DNA of 64,000 bases from Verrucomicrobiales bacterium (GCA_024233215.1 JACKPW010000001.1:806001-870000); one strand, 5' to 3'. Shown: positions 55,950 to 64,000, numbered from the stretch's first letter. Program-made: numbers and translations. The notes: generated by a model from the letters alone, not told the origin.

Positions 55950-56246
55950 ATGAATCGAACTCATGTCAAGAAGGTCCCGGTGGTGGACCAGAGCGAATGC
56001 ACCGGCTGCCGCCTGTGCCTGGAGGTCTGCCACACCGGCTCTCTGGAAGTCGCCAACGGACTCGCCGCGCTCGTCCGTCCGAATGACTGCGTCAGCGATG
56101 CCCACTGTGTCGAAGCCTGTCCCGAGGGAGCGTTCCGGATGGTCTGGGTCGAAATGGAGGGGGATCGCACCAGAGGAAAATGGGGCTCCGGCGGCCGGGT
56201 CTGGCCGGGACGCCTCCGCGGCGTTCGGAGCGGAATGAGCAACTGA
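55950..56246 (+). CDS. Small 4Fe-4S ferredoxin-type protein
   Basis: 98 residues from ATG 55950, with GGAAAGGA upstream; ATG 55920 would add ten residues. The first cluster motif is complete: DQSECTGCRLCLEVCHTGS (CxxCxxCxxxC). The second is partly degenerate: CVSDAHCVEACPEGAF has the end CxxxCP but a changed beginning. It may hold one or two 4Fe-4S clusters. The last 30 residues are basic and unconserved. Electron carrier; partner unknown. Confidence 0.8.
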   Translation: MNRTHVKKVPVVDQSECTGCRLCLEVCHTGSLEVANGLAALVRPNDCVSDAHCVEACPEGAFRMVWVEMEGDRTRGKWGSGGRVWPGRLRGVRSGMSN

Positions 56247-56267
56247 GCCCTGGCAATTCAGTCTCCT

Positions 56268-56567
56268 ACAGAAGGAAACGAAGAGAACGAAGAGAGGCAG
56301 GCCCCCGAGGGGCCAGGGTCATTATCCGACACGCCGCCAATCCACTGGTCGATGACGGTTCTTGACCTCCTTTAGCGTGATTCTGCTCCGCCCCCACTTT
56401 CGTTTCCTTCGTCTCCTTCCGTGATCGCTGAACCTGGAAACCGAGGATGAACGCAGATCAGTCCCTCGGCGCGCCCCCACGTCCGCCGGATGTCTTCACC
56501 CATTGGGTGCGACGCGAAGATCGCGCAAGTCCTTGGGGATCTGCGTCTATCTGTTTATCTGCGGTTC
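56268..56567. repeat. Two inverted pairs of simple repeats, family 7
   Basis: ACAGAAGGAAACGAAGAGAA (56268-56287) faces CTTTCGTTTCCTTCGTCTCC (56397-56416). GGATGAACGCAGATCA (56445-56460) faces GATCTGCGTCTATCTG (56539-56554), which continues into TTTATCTGCGGTT. These explain the short open frames in 56247-56691, where no gene is seen. Confidence 0.75.
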
Positions 56568-56652
56568 AACGGCTCTTCCCGGGCTGAACAGACACGGCTG
56601 AGGCAGACAGCAGACTACGGTCCGAAGGGGAACCGGCGGCGCCTGCGACACC

Positions 56653-56680
56653 TTGACAACGCGAACCGGGTGAAACACCC
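56653..56680 (+). promoter_or_regulatory. Candidate promoter/operator of the toxin-antitoxin pair
   Basis: TTGACA at 56653-56658 is a good -35 box. GGGTG-AAA-CACCC (56668-56680) is a small palindrome just before the antitoxin start and could be the site where the antitoxin represses its own operon. No good -10 box is seen. Confidence 0.4.
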
Positions 56681-56691
56681 TGTGAATCACA

Positions 56692-56955
56692 ATGACTCAA
56701 TTGACGATTCGCAGCCGTTCAAGGGACTTGGACAGCAGACTCCGTGAGCTGGCCAACAAGCGAGGCTGGTCGTTGAACCAGGCGGCCAACTACCTCTTGC
56801 ACAAAGGGGCCGGACTGGCCGATGAAACGCCCACGACGGGAGTCGGTGACCGGTTGGACGCCTTCATCGGATGCTGGTCCGAAGCCGAGGCGGAGGCCCT
56901 CGACCGGCGCGTCGCCGATGCCTGTGAACAGGTTGAGGAGGACCTCTGGAAGTAA
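56692..56955 (+). CDS. Antitoxin of a VapBC-like pair
   Basis: 87 residues. The N-terminus (MTQLTIRSRSRDLDSRLREL then ANKRGWSLNQAANYLLHKG) looks like a ribbon-helix-helix DNA-binding domain. The C-terminal half is acidic (DRLDAFIGCWSEAEAEALD) and would wrap the toxin. Its stop overlaps the toxin start (TAATG), the usual arrangement for such pairs. Confidence 0.75.
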   Translation: MTQLTIRSRSRDLDSRLRELANKRGWSLNQAANYLLHKGAGLADETPTTGVGDRLDAFIGCWSEAEAEALDRRVADACEQVEEDLWK

Positions 56956-57344
56956 TGCGCCTTCTGCTGGACACGAACGCCTACTCCGCCCTGATGCGTG
57001 GACACCCAGAGGTTGCAAGGTTCGTGCGCTCGGCGGATCGCATCTATGTCCCCGCCCCCGTGGTTGGCGAACTGCTTTTTGGCTTTCGGGGAGGCGACCG
57101 GTTTCAGTGGAACAAGGACCAACTCAACGCCTTCCTTGCGGCGGGGCCTGTGGAATTCGTTCCCACCGACCAGACGGTATGTGACCGCTACGCCCTGGTC
57201 CTCCAACAACTGAAAGCCAAAGGTCGTCCGATTCCCACGAACGACATCTGGGTCGCCGCCCACGCGCTGGCATTGGGGGCCGATCTCCTGTCGTTGGATC
57301 AGCACTTTGGGGCCGTCGATGGGCTGAGTTGGGTGTGCCCCTGA
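56955..57344 (+). CDS. PIN-domain toxin (VapC family)
   Basis: 129 residues. PIN acidic residues: Asp in LLLDTNAYSALM, Glu in VPAPVVGELLFGF, Asp in IPTNDIWVAAHAL and Asp in LLSLDQHFGAVDGL. These ribonucleases typically cleave tRNA or rRNA when freed from the antitoxin. Translation is coupled to the antitoxin gene by a one-base overlap. Confidence 0.85.
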   Translation: MRLLLDTNAYSALMRGHPEVARFVRSADRIYVPAPVVGELLFGFRGGDRFQWNKDQLNAFLAAGPVEFVPTDQTVCDRYALVLQQLKAKGRPIPTNDIWVAAHALALGADLLSLDQHFGAVDGLSWVCP

Positions 57345-57379
57345 TCGGTCGGGACACGGCTCACGGTCGGCAACGGACC

Positions 57380-58261
57380 TCACTCTTCCGCGGGACGCGG
57401 CTTCTCCAGGGGCTCAAGGTCGAGCACGATCTCCGATGGAATTCCGTTGGAGATGGTCAACGCACACGGCGAATGTCCGTCCGACGTGACTCTGACCGTC
57501 AAGGGGTCCGGCGCAAATCCGTCAAGACGCGCCTCCAAGGCCAGGCGGGTTCCGCTTGAGCAATACTCCACATTCAGGCGGCAGAACGCATCGAGTGCGG
57601 TGTCCCGGTCATATGGCAAATGAACCGTCAACTGCCGCAAGGGCTCTCGAGTGACCGCATCCCGTGCCCACAAAGTGGTGGAGAACGCGTACAAGTCTCG
57701 AACAGCCCGCCGAGAAACGATCTCCCTGCGGACACTGCCCCACGCCACCATGGCGGCGGCCACTATGATTGACACCGTCCAGGGCCAGACAATGGGCTTC
57801 GGGCTGGACGCCTGAAACCACGCCTTCGTGCCATCAGTGTCCAGTAGCAGGAACACCCCACCGAGTCCGGCGAAGAGCGCCAGGACCTGCCACATCGGGG
57901 GCAGGTCCAATCGTGCAAGGAGCTTCCAGCCAATGTCAGCCAGGCAAAGCAGAAACACGGCACCCACGAGGAAACACACAATCTGCCGAGCACGATTGCT
58001 CCCCTTCAACAGCCAGTGCCCCGCGAGAAGCGCGCAACTTCCGCCCAGCAGCTCCCCCCTCGTGGCCTCGGCCGGCGCAAACCGGTATCCAAGATCTGCG
58101 ATGACCGCCCACGTTCCTGAGACCAGCAAGAGGACCGCGATCAGCAGAGCACCAACGGGTGGTGTCCCGACGCGAGGGACGTCTGCACCTGCCGAGTTCG
58201 GGGTTCCCGCCCCGGGAAGTCCGGTTTCTGCGGCCGGCGCATGGTCCCCTCCGTTCTCCAT
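57380..58261 (-). CDS. Membrane protein of unknown function
   Basis: 293 residues. About four or five membrane helices in the first 190 residues (LLIAVLLLVSGTWAVIADLG, IVCFLVGAVFLLCLADIG, VLALFAGLGGVFLLLDTDG, SIIVAAAMVAWGSV). The C-terminal 110 residues form a soluble domain that looks beta-rich (LTVHLPYDRDTALDAFCRLN, LALEARLDGFAPDPLTVRVT). No family is recognised. It starts eight bases after the stop of the asparagine-synthetase-like gene, so the two are one operon. Confidence 0.6.
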   Translation of the reverse strand: MENGGDHAPAAETGLPGAGTPNSAGADVPRVGTPPVGALLIAVLLLVSGTWAVIADLGYRFAPAEATRGELLGGSCALLAGHWLLKGSNRARQIVCFLVGAVFLLCLADIGWKLLARLDLPPMWQVLALFAGLGGVFLLLDTDGTKAWFQASSPKPIVWPWTVSIIVAAAMVAWGSVRREIVSRRAVRDLYAFSTTLWARDAVTREPLRQLTVHLPYDRDTALDAFCRLNVEYCSSGTRLALEARLDGFAPDPLTVRVTSDGHSPCALTISNGIPSEIVLDLEPLEKPRPAEE

Positions 58262-58268
58262 GCCTCCC

Positions 58269-59591
58269 CTACTGATACATCGCCAGGAACTTCCGCCGGT
58301 ACACGGTCTCCTGCGCCGGCAGGTGGCTGCGCATCCGTTCCTTCGGCAGGGCGCCGTGCTGGAACCGTCGTTTCTCGAAGACCGGCATGTCGAGGCCGGT
58401 GATCGCCTTGACGCCCCGCGCCACGATCTCGCCCTTGAGCGCGTAAAGCCGCGGCACGTCGTATCCGGTCAATTCGATGAACGGAATCCCCTCGGCCACC
58501 TCGACCACCGAAGGTCGCGTGAACGGGCTGAACCCCTCGAAACCCAGATGACGCGCCGGCGCATAGGTGCGGGTGTAGCTGCGACTCAACCCGCCGCTGT
58601 AGGTCAGCGAGTGCTTGATCCGTCCGACACCCCAACCTTCGTGATACAGCATGAGATTGTTGACCACGCTGCGGATCGTGAGTTCCGGGTTCTCCTCGAT
58701 GGGATAGTCCTTCAGGTTCTCGTCACCGCCGTCGCCGTCGACCAGGTGGGTCCACTCCGGGTAACGCGCCCGGATGCCCCGACACAGCGCCAGCACCATG
58801 CTGGCGGCCTCGACATCAAGCGGCTTGTAGTCTTCCACCACCCGGATGGTCTCTTCCGGGTTGAGCGCGTCGGCACTCCCCTCGATCGGTTCCAGAAACA
58901 ACTCCAGACCAAGGGGACTGAGGAACTTCCGCGCCTGCGCGAGGTCCGGTCCGTTGCCGAGGTCCAGCGTGAAGGCCTTCAGCCGGGAGGGATTCATCCC
59001 CAACTGCCGCATGACATGGTAGGTCGTGAGGAACACGGCCCCGCTGTCGATGCCGCCGGAGAAACAGACCCCGACCGGTTCGCCTTCCAGCAGGGACTTC
59101 AACCACTTCGCCGTCTCATCCGCCAGCGCGCCGATGTAACGTCGGCCCAGTTCATCGAGGTCGGTTGAAAAGGCGTTGCGCCGCGGATCGAAGTAGCGCG
59201 TGTAGGTCGGATCCGGATCGGGACAGCCGAGGAGCCGGATTTCGACCACGTAATGCGCCGGGACCATGCGGGTGTAACTCGGATGAAACTGGTCCTCCAG
59301 CCCGTCGTGCCGGAGCTGTTCGCGGATGGCATCCATGCGATCCGCCACAATCAGGGCCGGCCCCTCGTGGCGTTTGGCGAGAAAATAGCGCATCGGCCGG
59401 TCGAGCGACCGGGCCATGCGCACCGTCCTGCCGTCGCGGGCCAGCAGGGCGAACGAGCCGTCGATCTCACGGACGGCAGCGGGTTTGCCGGAAAGCACCC
59501 GGTCGCGGGCCTCCTCGGCGGTCATGTTGTAAATGCGATTCTGGGCGGGATCCAAGAGATCCACGACGCGTTCGAGGTAGGCTTCGTTCAT
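58269..59591 (-). CDS. Asparagine-synthetase-like protein without the glutaminase cysteine
   Basis: 440 residues from ATG 59591 (MNEAYLERVV); longer upstream starts give unconserved sequence. The first 130 residues resemble the N-terminal glutaminase fold (REIDGSFALLARDGRTVRMA, LDRPMRYFLAKRHEG) but no catalytic Cys follows the start Met. The synthetase half has the PP-loop CFSGGIDSGAVFLTT and LVDGDGGDENLKDYP in the place of the GADE motif. Such proteins can use free ammonia or another amine, as in beta-lactam synthetase-like enzymes. The product is unknown. Upstream lies a 13-base direct repeat (59657-59682). Confidence 0.8.
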   Translation of the reverse strand: MNEAYLERVVDLLDPAQNRIYNMTAEEARDRVLSGKPAAVREIDGSFALLARDGRTVRMARSLDRPMRYFLAKRHEGPALIVADRMDAIREQLRHDGLEDQFHPSYTRMVPAHYVVEIRLLGCPDPDPTYTRYFDPRRNAFSTDLDELGRRYIGALADETAKWLKSLLEGEPVGVCFSGGIDSGAVFLTTYHVMRQLGMNPSRLKAFTLDLGNGPDLAQARKFLSPLGLELFLEPIEGSADALNPEETIRVVEDYKPLDVEAASMVLALCRGIRARYPEWTHLVDGDGGDENLKDYPIEENPELTIRSVVNNLMLYHEGWGVGRIKHSLTYSGGLSRSYTRTYAPARHLGFEGFSPFTRPSVVEVAEGIPFIELTGYDVPRLYALKGEIVARGVKAITGLDMPVFEKRRFQHGALPKERMRSHLPAQETVYRRKFLAMYQ

Positions 59592-59656
59592 CGGGCTACG
59601 CGGGCTTGATTCGTCTGATTTGCGGGCAAGGTAGGGAGCACTGGGCGGGAAAACAA

Positions 59657-59682
59657 CCTCATACGTCCGCCTCATACGTCCG
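59657..59682. repeat. 13-base tandem duplication
   Basis: CCTCATACGTCCG occurs twice in direct succession, 66 bases upstream of the asparagine-synthetase-like start, so it could touch that gene's promoter. Confidence 0.85.
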
Positions 59683-59827
59683 CCGGGGCGAATTGCACCG
59701 CAGGGGTTGGGAACGGCTTGAGCCAGCCGCCGGGCGATTGCCATTTTGGGCGGCATTGGCAGCGGAGTGGTCTGGGATGCACTTTCCCTGCCCTTCGCAG
59801 TGCTGCCCGGAGAACGCCGAAGCGCAA

Positions 59828-59867
59828 TGAGCAACTTCGTGTTGCAGGTGCAACACGAAGTTGCTCA
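59828..59867. repeat. Perfect palindrome, family 5
   Basis: TGAGCAACTTCGTGTTGCA (59828-59846), GG, then its exact complement to 59867. A decayed copy is at 13048-13087; both are followed by GCCG. Nothing codes here. Confidence 0.9.
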
Positions 59868-59894
59868 GCCGTAATGGTTCCAAGACAAAGCACT

Positions 59895-60043
59895 AATCAC
59901 AAATCAACACGAATAGGGGGGCATTTCAGCGAAAGGCAGGTTCCGGCTTCCGTCACCCCCGGGTTGCCCCCCATGCAGCGGTACCCCGCCGTTCCTGAGA
60001 GCCGCATTCTCATTCGTATGTGTTGGTGTCGATTCGTGGTTGA
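59895..60043. repeat. Inverted simple repeat in the gap before the ABC exporter, family 8
   Basis: AATCACAAATCAACACGAAT (59895-59914) faces ATTCGTATGTGTTGGTGTC (60012-60030) continuing GATTCGTGGTTGA. No gene is seen in 59592-60197. Confidence 0.7.
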
Positions 60044-60197
60044 ATTGCTTGAGGACGGCTGAGGCGTGGGCAGTTCCCTGGCCTGGATATGATCAGGTCC
60101 GCTTACACGCCCCGCCGCATTGTGCAGTCGCCTCGGGCTGCCGGCACGGCTATGCTCCCGGCCAGTTCGCCGTCACGATGTCAGGCATCGACCGAAA

Positions 60198-61115
60198 ATG
60201 AACGCCGTTCAAATCACCGGAGTCACCAAGTGCTTTGGGGATCATGTGGCCGTGGAGAACCTTGCGCTGGCGGTGCCGCGCGGGAGTATCTACGGGTTCA
60301 TCGGCCCCAACGGCTCGGGCAAGACCACCACGTTGCGGATGATCATGAACATCCTGCAGCCGGATACCGGCTCGATTGAGGTCCTGGGGGAATCCCTGCG
60401 CGGGGCCTGCTCCGCGCGGGTCGGCTACCTGCCCGAGGAACGTGGCCTCTACCGCAAGATGAAGGTCCGCGAGGTGCTCCGGTTCTACGGGGAACTGAAG
60501 GCCGGCCGACGAGTGAACCGCGAGGTGGACGAATGGCTGGAACGTTTCGGGTTGCTGGACCGGGCCAACGAGAAGGTGGAAACCCTGAGCAAGGGAATGA
60601 GCCAGAAAGCGCAGTTCATTGCCACGGTAGTGGCCTCCCCGGAACTCGTGATTCTCGACGAGCCGTTCAGCGGGCTCGACCCCGTCAACGCAAACCTCAT
60701 CACCAAGGCGGTCCTGGACCTCCGCAAGGCGGGTGCCACGGTGATTCTGAGCACCCACGACATGGGCACCGCCGAGCGGATGTGCGATTTCATCTTCATG
60801 ATTCACCGGGGCCGAAAGGTGCTTGATGGCACGCTGGAGGACATTCAGGCACGCTACGGCCAGGACACGGTACGGACCCAGATCGAGCCCGCTGGAGCGG
60901 GACTGGAGGAACTGCCCGGGGTGACTCAAATCACCGACTTCGGCCACCTGCGTGAACTGCGCCTCCAGCCCGACGCCGATCCACAACGCGTCCTCGAGGC
61001 CCTGATGCAGCGAGGTCAGGTGCGCCACTTCGCCGTCATCCGGCCTTCGCTGCACGACATTTTCGTTCGCATCGCCGGCGACGGCGAATCGATCCCGGAA
61101 GGAGGCACGGAATGA
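60198..61115 (+). CDS. ABC transporter ATPase (NatA-like)
   Basis: 305 residues from ATG 60198; an upstream in-frame ATG at 60120 adds an Arg-rich artefact. Walker A GPNGSGKTTTLRM, Q-loop region VGYLPEERGLY, signature LSKGMSQKAQF, Walker B LVILDEPFSGLDPVN and H-loop STHDM are present. The C-terminal 80 residues match DUF4162, seen in NatA-type ATPases. The stop overlaps the permease start by four bases. Exporter of sodium or a small compound is likely; the substrate is not shown. Confidence 0.9.
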   Translation: MNAVQITGVTKCFGDHVAVENLALAVPRGSIYGFIGPNGSGKTTTLRMIMNILQPDTGSIEVLGESLRGACSARVGYLPEERGLYRKMKVREVLRFYGELKAGRRVNREVDEWLERFGLLDRANEKVETLSKGMSQKAQFIATVVASPELVILDEPFSGLDPVNANLITKAVLDLRKAGATVILSTHDMGTAERMCDFIFMIHRGRKVLDGTLEDIQARYGQDTVRTQIEPAGAGLEELPGVTQITDFGHLRELRLQPDADPQRVLEALMQRGQVRHFAVIRPSLHDIFVRIAGDGESIPEGGTE

Positions 61116-62431
61116 TGAGACGATTGTTGCTGGTCGCCAAACGCGACTATCTCGCCACGGTCAGGACCAAGGGCTTCATCGTCGGACTGGTCATCGCCCC
61201 GATCTTCATGGGCGGCAGCGGCATCGCGTTCGCGTTGCTGCGCGGACACGTCGATACACGCGACCGCCACATCGCCGTGCTGGACCGTTCCGGAGTCGTG
61301 GCCACCGAACTCGAACGGGCCGCGAAGCAGCGCAACGACGAGGTGGTCTTTGACCAGGACAAGCACGAGAAGGTGCAGCCGGCCTATGTGATCGAGGCCA
61401 TTCCGCCGGTCGCCGACGATCCGGATGCCCAACGGCTCGAGTTGTCGGACCGCGTCCGCGCGGGTGACCTGCACGGGTTTGTGGACGTCGGGCCGGAGGT
61501 GCTGCACCCCGGCACGAATGCTGCCACCAGCTACCTGCGTTACTACGCCCGGAACGCCGCGTTCGACGACCTCCGAAACTGGCTGAACAACACCGTGAAC
61601 AACCACCTGCGCCGCTCGCGACTCACCGGGGCCGGTCTCGACGAGGCCCAGGCGGACCAGGTCTTTCGGTGGATTTCGCTGGATCCGATGCACCTGGTTT
61701 CGCAGGAGGCGGGTACCGGCGAGGTCAAACAGGGCGGGCGACAGTCGGAAGCGGAGGCGATCCTGCCCCCGCTGGTCCTGCTCATGTTGATGTTCTTGAT
61801 GCTGATGATGGGCGCGGCGCCGCTGCTGAACTCGGTCATGGAGGAGAAGACCCAGCGGATTGCGGAAGTCCTTCTCGGCTCGGTCCGTCCCTTTGAACTG
61901 ATGCTCGGAAAGCTGCTGGGTGGTTTGGCGGTATCCCTGACGGGGGCGGGCGTGTATCTCGGGCTGGGGCTGTTCGCCCTGATGCAGGCCGGCCTGATGG
62001 GCTTCGTACCGGTGGAGATGCTGCCGTGGTTCGTGGTCTACCTGTTCGCGGCCGTGCTGATGAACGGTGCCTGGCAGGCCGCCCTGGGGTCGGTTTGCAG
62101 CGATGTCCGTGACGCGCAATCGATGACCCTGCCGGGAATGCTGCCCGCGATGATCCCGATGTTCGTGATCATGCCGGTGCTCAAGGAACCGTTGAGTGGC
62201 TTTGCCACGGTGATGTCCCTGCTCCCACCGTTCACGCCGCTCCTGATGATGTTGCGCCAGGCCAGCGGCGCGGGCATCCCCGCCTGGCAACCCTACGTCG
62301 GACTCGCAGGAGTGATCCTGACCACCCTGGCCAGCGTCTGGCTCGCGGGTCGCATCTTCCGGGTGGGCATCCTCAGCCAGGGCAAGTTGCCCGGACCGCG
62401 GCAAATCCTGCGCTGGATGATCCGGGGCTGA
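61112..62431 (+). CDS. ABC-2 type permease (NatB-like)
   Basis: 439 residues. Helix 1 (GFIVGLVIAPIFMGGSGIAF) is followed by a large outside domain (about 50-225), then five helices (LLMLMFLMLMMGAAPLLNSV, GGLAVSLTGAGVYLGLGLFA, WFVVYLFAAVLMNGAW, LPAMIPMFVIMPVL, YVGLAGVILTTLASVWLAG). MEEKTQRIAEVLLGSVRPFELMLGKLLG is the cytoplasmic EAA-like segment of NatB and related exporters. It pairs with the ATPase encoded just upstream. Confidence 0.88.
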   Translation: MMRRLLLVAKRDYLATVRTKGFIVGLVIAPIFMGGSGIAFALLRGHVDTRDRHIAVLDRSGVVATELERAAKQRNDEVVFDQDKHEKVQPAYVIEAIPPVADDPDAQRLELSDRVRAGDLHGFVDVGPEVLHPGTNAATSYLRYYARNAAFDDLRNWLNNTVNNHLRRSRLTGAGLDEAQADQVFRWISLDPMHLVSQEAGTGEVKQGGRQSEAEAILPPLVLLMLMFLMLMMGAAPLLNSVMEEKTQRIAEVLLGSVRPFELMLGKLLGGLAVSLTGAGVYLGLGLFALMQAGLMGFVPVEMLPWFVVYLFAAVLMNGAWQAALGSVCSDVRDAQSMTLPGMLPAMIPMFVIMPVLKEPLSGFATVMSLLPPFTPLLMMLRQASGAGIPAWQPYVGLAGVILTTLASVWLAGRIFRVGILSQGKLPGPRQILRWMIRG

Positions 62432-62455
62432 GGCTCAGCAGCGGTGGCGCTTCAG

Positions 62456-63127
62456 TCACCGGCGTCCGAGCAACAGCGGCGCGATTTCGTCCAGTCCGCG
62501 CACGACGTGATGGGCGTCGAGCAACCGGTCCGCCGGATAGCTGTGCGGCACCGCAATCACCGTCATGCCGGCGTCGCGCCCCGCCTGGATGCCTGCCAAC
62601 GAATCCTCGATGACACAACACCGACGCGGCTCCACCTGCAACCGGGCCGCCGCATCCAGGAAGACATCCGGCGCGGGTTTCGACCGACGAACGTCCTGCA
62701 CGCTGGCAACCACCTCGAACGCTTCCCGCAGCCCCGCCAGTTCCAACACGGCCTCGATCACCGCATGCACCGAGCCCGAAGCCACCGCCAGCCGGAAATG
62801 GGTCCCGAGTTCCTTCACCAATTCCCGCAACCCCGGGTAGATCGGTCGCTCCTCCCGCAGCAGGGCCACCACCCGGTTCTGCTTCCAGGCAATCAACTCC
62901 TCAATCGGTTGCGGCGGCCGGTGCTTCGCCATGAAATCCTCCCACAACGCCCGGTCTGAGCGGCCCACGTAGGCGGAGAAGTCCATCCCGTGCCGGCCCT
63001 CGCCAAACCCCATCTCCTCGAACACCTGCATGAACGCCCGCTCATGGCGCGGTTCGCTGTCCACGATCACGCCATCCAGATCGAAGATGACGGCGTCGAA
63101 GGACCCGGGTTGGATTCGCGAAGTCAT
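62456..63127 (-). CDS. HAD-superfamily phosphatase (beta-phosphoglucomutase-like)
   Basis: 223 residues from ATG 63127; the longer frame to 63187 begins within the terminator. Motif I VIFDLDGVIVDSEP (two Asp), motif II AVASGS, motif III RRSKPAPDVF, motif IV VIEDSLAGIQAG. The helical cap after motif I (FMQVFEEMGF, YVGRSDRALWEDF) places it with phosphoglycolate phosphatases and beta-phosphoglucomutases. Substrate unknown. Confidence 0.88.
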   Translation of the reverse strand: MTSRIQPGSFDAVIFDLDGVIVDSEPRHERAFMQVFEEMGFGEGRHGMDFSAYVGRSDRALWEDFMAKHRPPQPIEELIAWKQNRVVALLREERPIYPGLRELVKELGTHFRLAVASGSVHAVIEAVLELAGLREAFEVVASVQDVRRSKPAPDVFLDAAARLQVEPRRCCVIEDSLAGIQAGRDAGMTVIAVPHSYPADRLLDAHHVVRGLDEIAPLLLGRR

Positions 63128-63144
63128 GAAGGGGCCGGTCGGCA

Positions 63145-63171
63145 AATGAAAAGGCGCCCACGGAGGCGCCT
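63145..63171 (-). terminator. Terminator after atpD
   Basis: On the minus strand AGGCGCC-TCCGTG-GGCGCCT is followed by TTTCATTT. It sits 25 bases after the atpD stop, so transcription of the ATP synthase genes appears to end here. Confidence 0.75.
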
Positions 63172-63195
63172 GGTTCGATGGACTCAACGCCCGGG

Positions 63196-64000
63196 CTATT
63201 CCTCGGTGATTTCCTCGATGCCGCCCTTCATGTAGAAGTTGGCCTCCGGCACCTCGTCGTGCTTGCCATCGAGAATCTCCTTGAAACCACGCACGGTGTC
63301 CTCCACCGGCACCTGCTTCCCCGGCCGCCCCGTGAACACTTCGGCCACGGAAAACGGCTGGCTCAGGAACCGCTGGATCTTGCGGGCCCGGAACACGGTG
63401 AGCTTGTCCTCGGGCGACAACTCGTCCATGCCCAGAATGGCGATGATGTCCTGCAGATCCTTGTAGCGCTGCAGCACTCCCTGGACACCGCGGGCCACGT
63501 CGTAGTGTTCCTTCCCCACAATGTCCGCCGTCAGCGCGCGCGACGTCGAAGCCAGCGGGTCCACGGCCGGGTAAATGCCGAGTTCCGCAATCGAGCGTTC
63601 CAGCACGATGGTGGCGTCCAGGTGGGCGAACGTTGTCGCCGGCGCCGGGTCGGTCAGGTCATCCGCCGGCACATACACGGCCTGGAATGACGTGATCGAC
63701 CCTTTCTTGGTCGAAGTGATGCGTTCCTGCAGATCGCCCATCTCCGCCGCGAGGGTTGGTTGGTATCCCACGGCGGATGGCGTGCGGCCGAGCAGTGCGG
63801 ACACCTCCGAGCCGGCCTGCGAGAACCGGAAGATGTTGTCGATGAACAGCAACACGTCCTGGTTCCGCTCGTCGCGGAAGAACTCGGTAATCGCCAGTCC
63901 GGAAAGCGCCACCCGCAGACGCGCCCGGGCGGCTCGTTCATCTGCCCATAGACCAGAGCGATCTTGGACTTCCCCAGATCCTCCTGGTTGATCACCCCGG
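63196..64000 (-). CDS. atpD: ATP synthase F1 beta subunit, C-terminal part, with an apparent frameshift
   Basis: The gene runs off the window edge. Positions 63196-63912 encode the last 239 residues (LLFIDNIFRFSQAGSEVSAL, SALLGRTPSAVGYQPTLA, TTFAHLDATIVLERSIAELG, GMDELSPEDKLTVFRARKI), all highly conserved beta-subunit sequence. Further upstream the frame changes: INQEDLGKSKIALVYGQMNE is in another frame. Conserved beta subunits read MNEPPGARLRV here; one C is missing from the C-run at about 63924-63926. Because the gene is essential, a sequence error is the simplest reading. No atpC follows; a terminator and a HAD gene do. Confidence 0.9.
   Translation of the reverse strand, partial: RGDQPGGSGEVQDRSGLWADERAARARLRVALSGLAITEFFRDERNQDVLLFIDNIFRFSQAGSEVSALLGRTPSAVGYQPTLAAEMGDLQERITSTKKGSITSFQAVYVPADDLTDPAPATTFAHLDATIVLERSIAELGIYPAVDPLASTSRALTADIVGKEHYDVARGVQGVLQRYKDLQDIIAILGMDELSPEDKLTVFRARKIQRFLSQPFSVAEVFTGRPGKQVPVEDTVRGFKEILDGKHDEVPEANFYMKGGIEEITEE

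Overview
The window is GC-rich and almost fully coding. It looks like a piece of a Verrucomicrobiota chromosome, most likely the Limisphaerales/Pedosphaera side; this is inferred from gene families, not from a marker search. Pointers are two PEP-CTERM proteins, an H-X9-DG type pseudopilin, a very large CRTAC/ASPIC-like lipoprotein, many exported carbohydrate-active enzymes, LL-diaminopimelate aminotransferase, GTP-type PEPCK, lipid A genes (so a Gram-negative envelope), and many intergenic palindromic repeats.

Layout. 1-12.9 kb: a long minus-strand glycan-use operon. A complete sugar ABC transporter (rbsB-, rbsA- and rbsC-like, 8277-4242) and a complete CE15-type esterase (2166-319) are kept. 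The five other enzyme genes around them are broken: each keeps its signal peptide and its end, but the middle is missing or the frame changes. A C39-like peptidase lies upstream. 13-19.4 kb: a Tat-signal DegT-type aminotransferase, a cupin, an unknown exported protein, an enolase-superfamily enzyme and a CE1-type esterase. 19.8-22.3 kb: purine nucleoside phosphorylase, a ThiF/MoeB-rhodanese protein and a YkvA-like protein.

22.4-25.6 kb is the most unusual part. A cobalamin riboswitch with its own terminator precedes three translationally coupled genes for exported proteins: a PEP-CTERM protein, a concanavalin-like protein and a pseudopilin. This would be a B12-repressed surface system of unknown function, plausibly corrinoid capture.

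25.6-32.8 kb: DHH phosphoesterase, an SDR-LarA pair (sugar-acid metabolism), trpF, rpmB, yacG, a clpX-like gene and infC. 33-42 kb: the ASPIC-like lipoprotein, a PEP-CTERM protein, a DUF362 protein and two TPR proteins. 42-49.3 kb: dapL, lpxK, an lpxL-like acyltransferase, a YchF relative without its GTPase domain, a nitrilase-family amidase and pckG. 49.5-55.6 kb: Nramp transporter, SpoU methyltransferase, squalene/phytoene synthase and ligA. 55.9-64 kb: ferredoxin, a VapBC-like toxin-antitoxin pair, an asparagine-synthetase-like protein with a membrane partner, an ABC exporter, a HAD phosphatase and the 3' part of atpD.

The intergenic spaces hold at least eight kinds of inverted or simple repeats. 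No tRNA, rRNA, CRISPR array, transposase or phage gene was seen. The atpD fragment has an apparent one-base deletion, so a few frame breaks may be sequence errors. The clustering of breaks in 2-11.7 kb is too strong for that alone.
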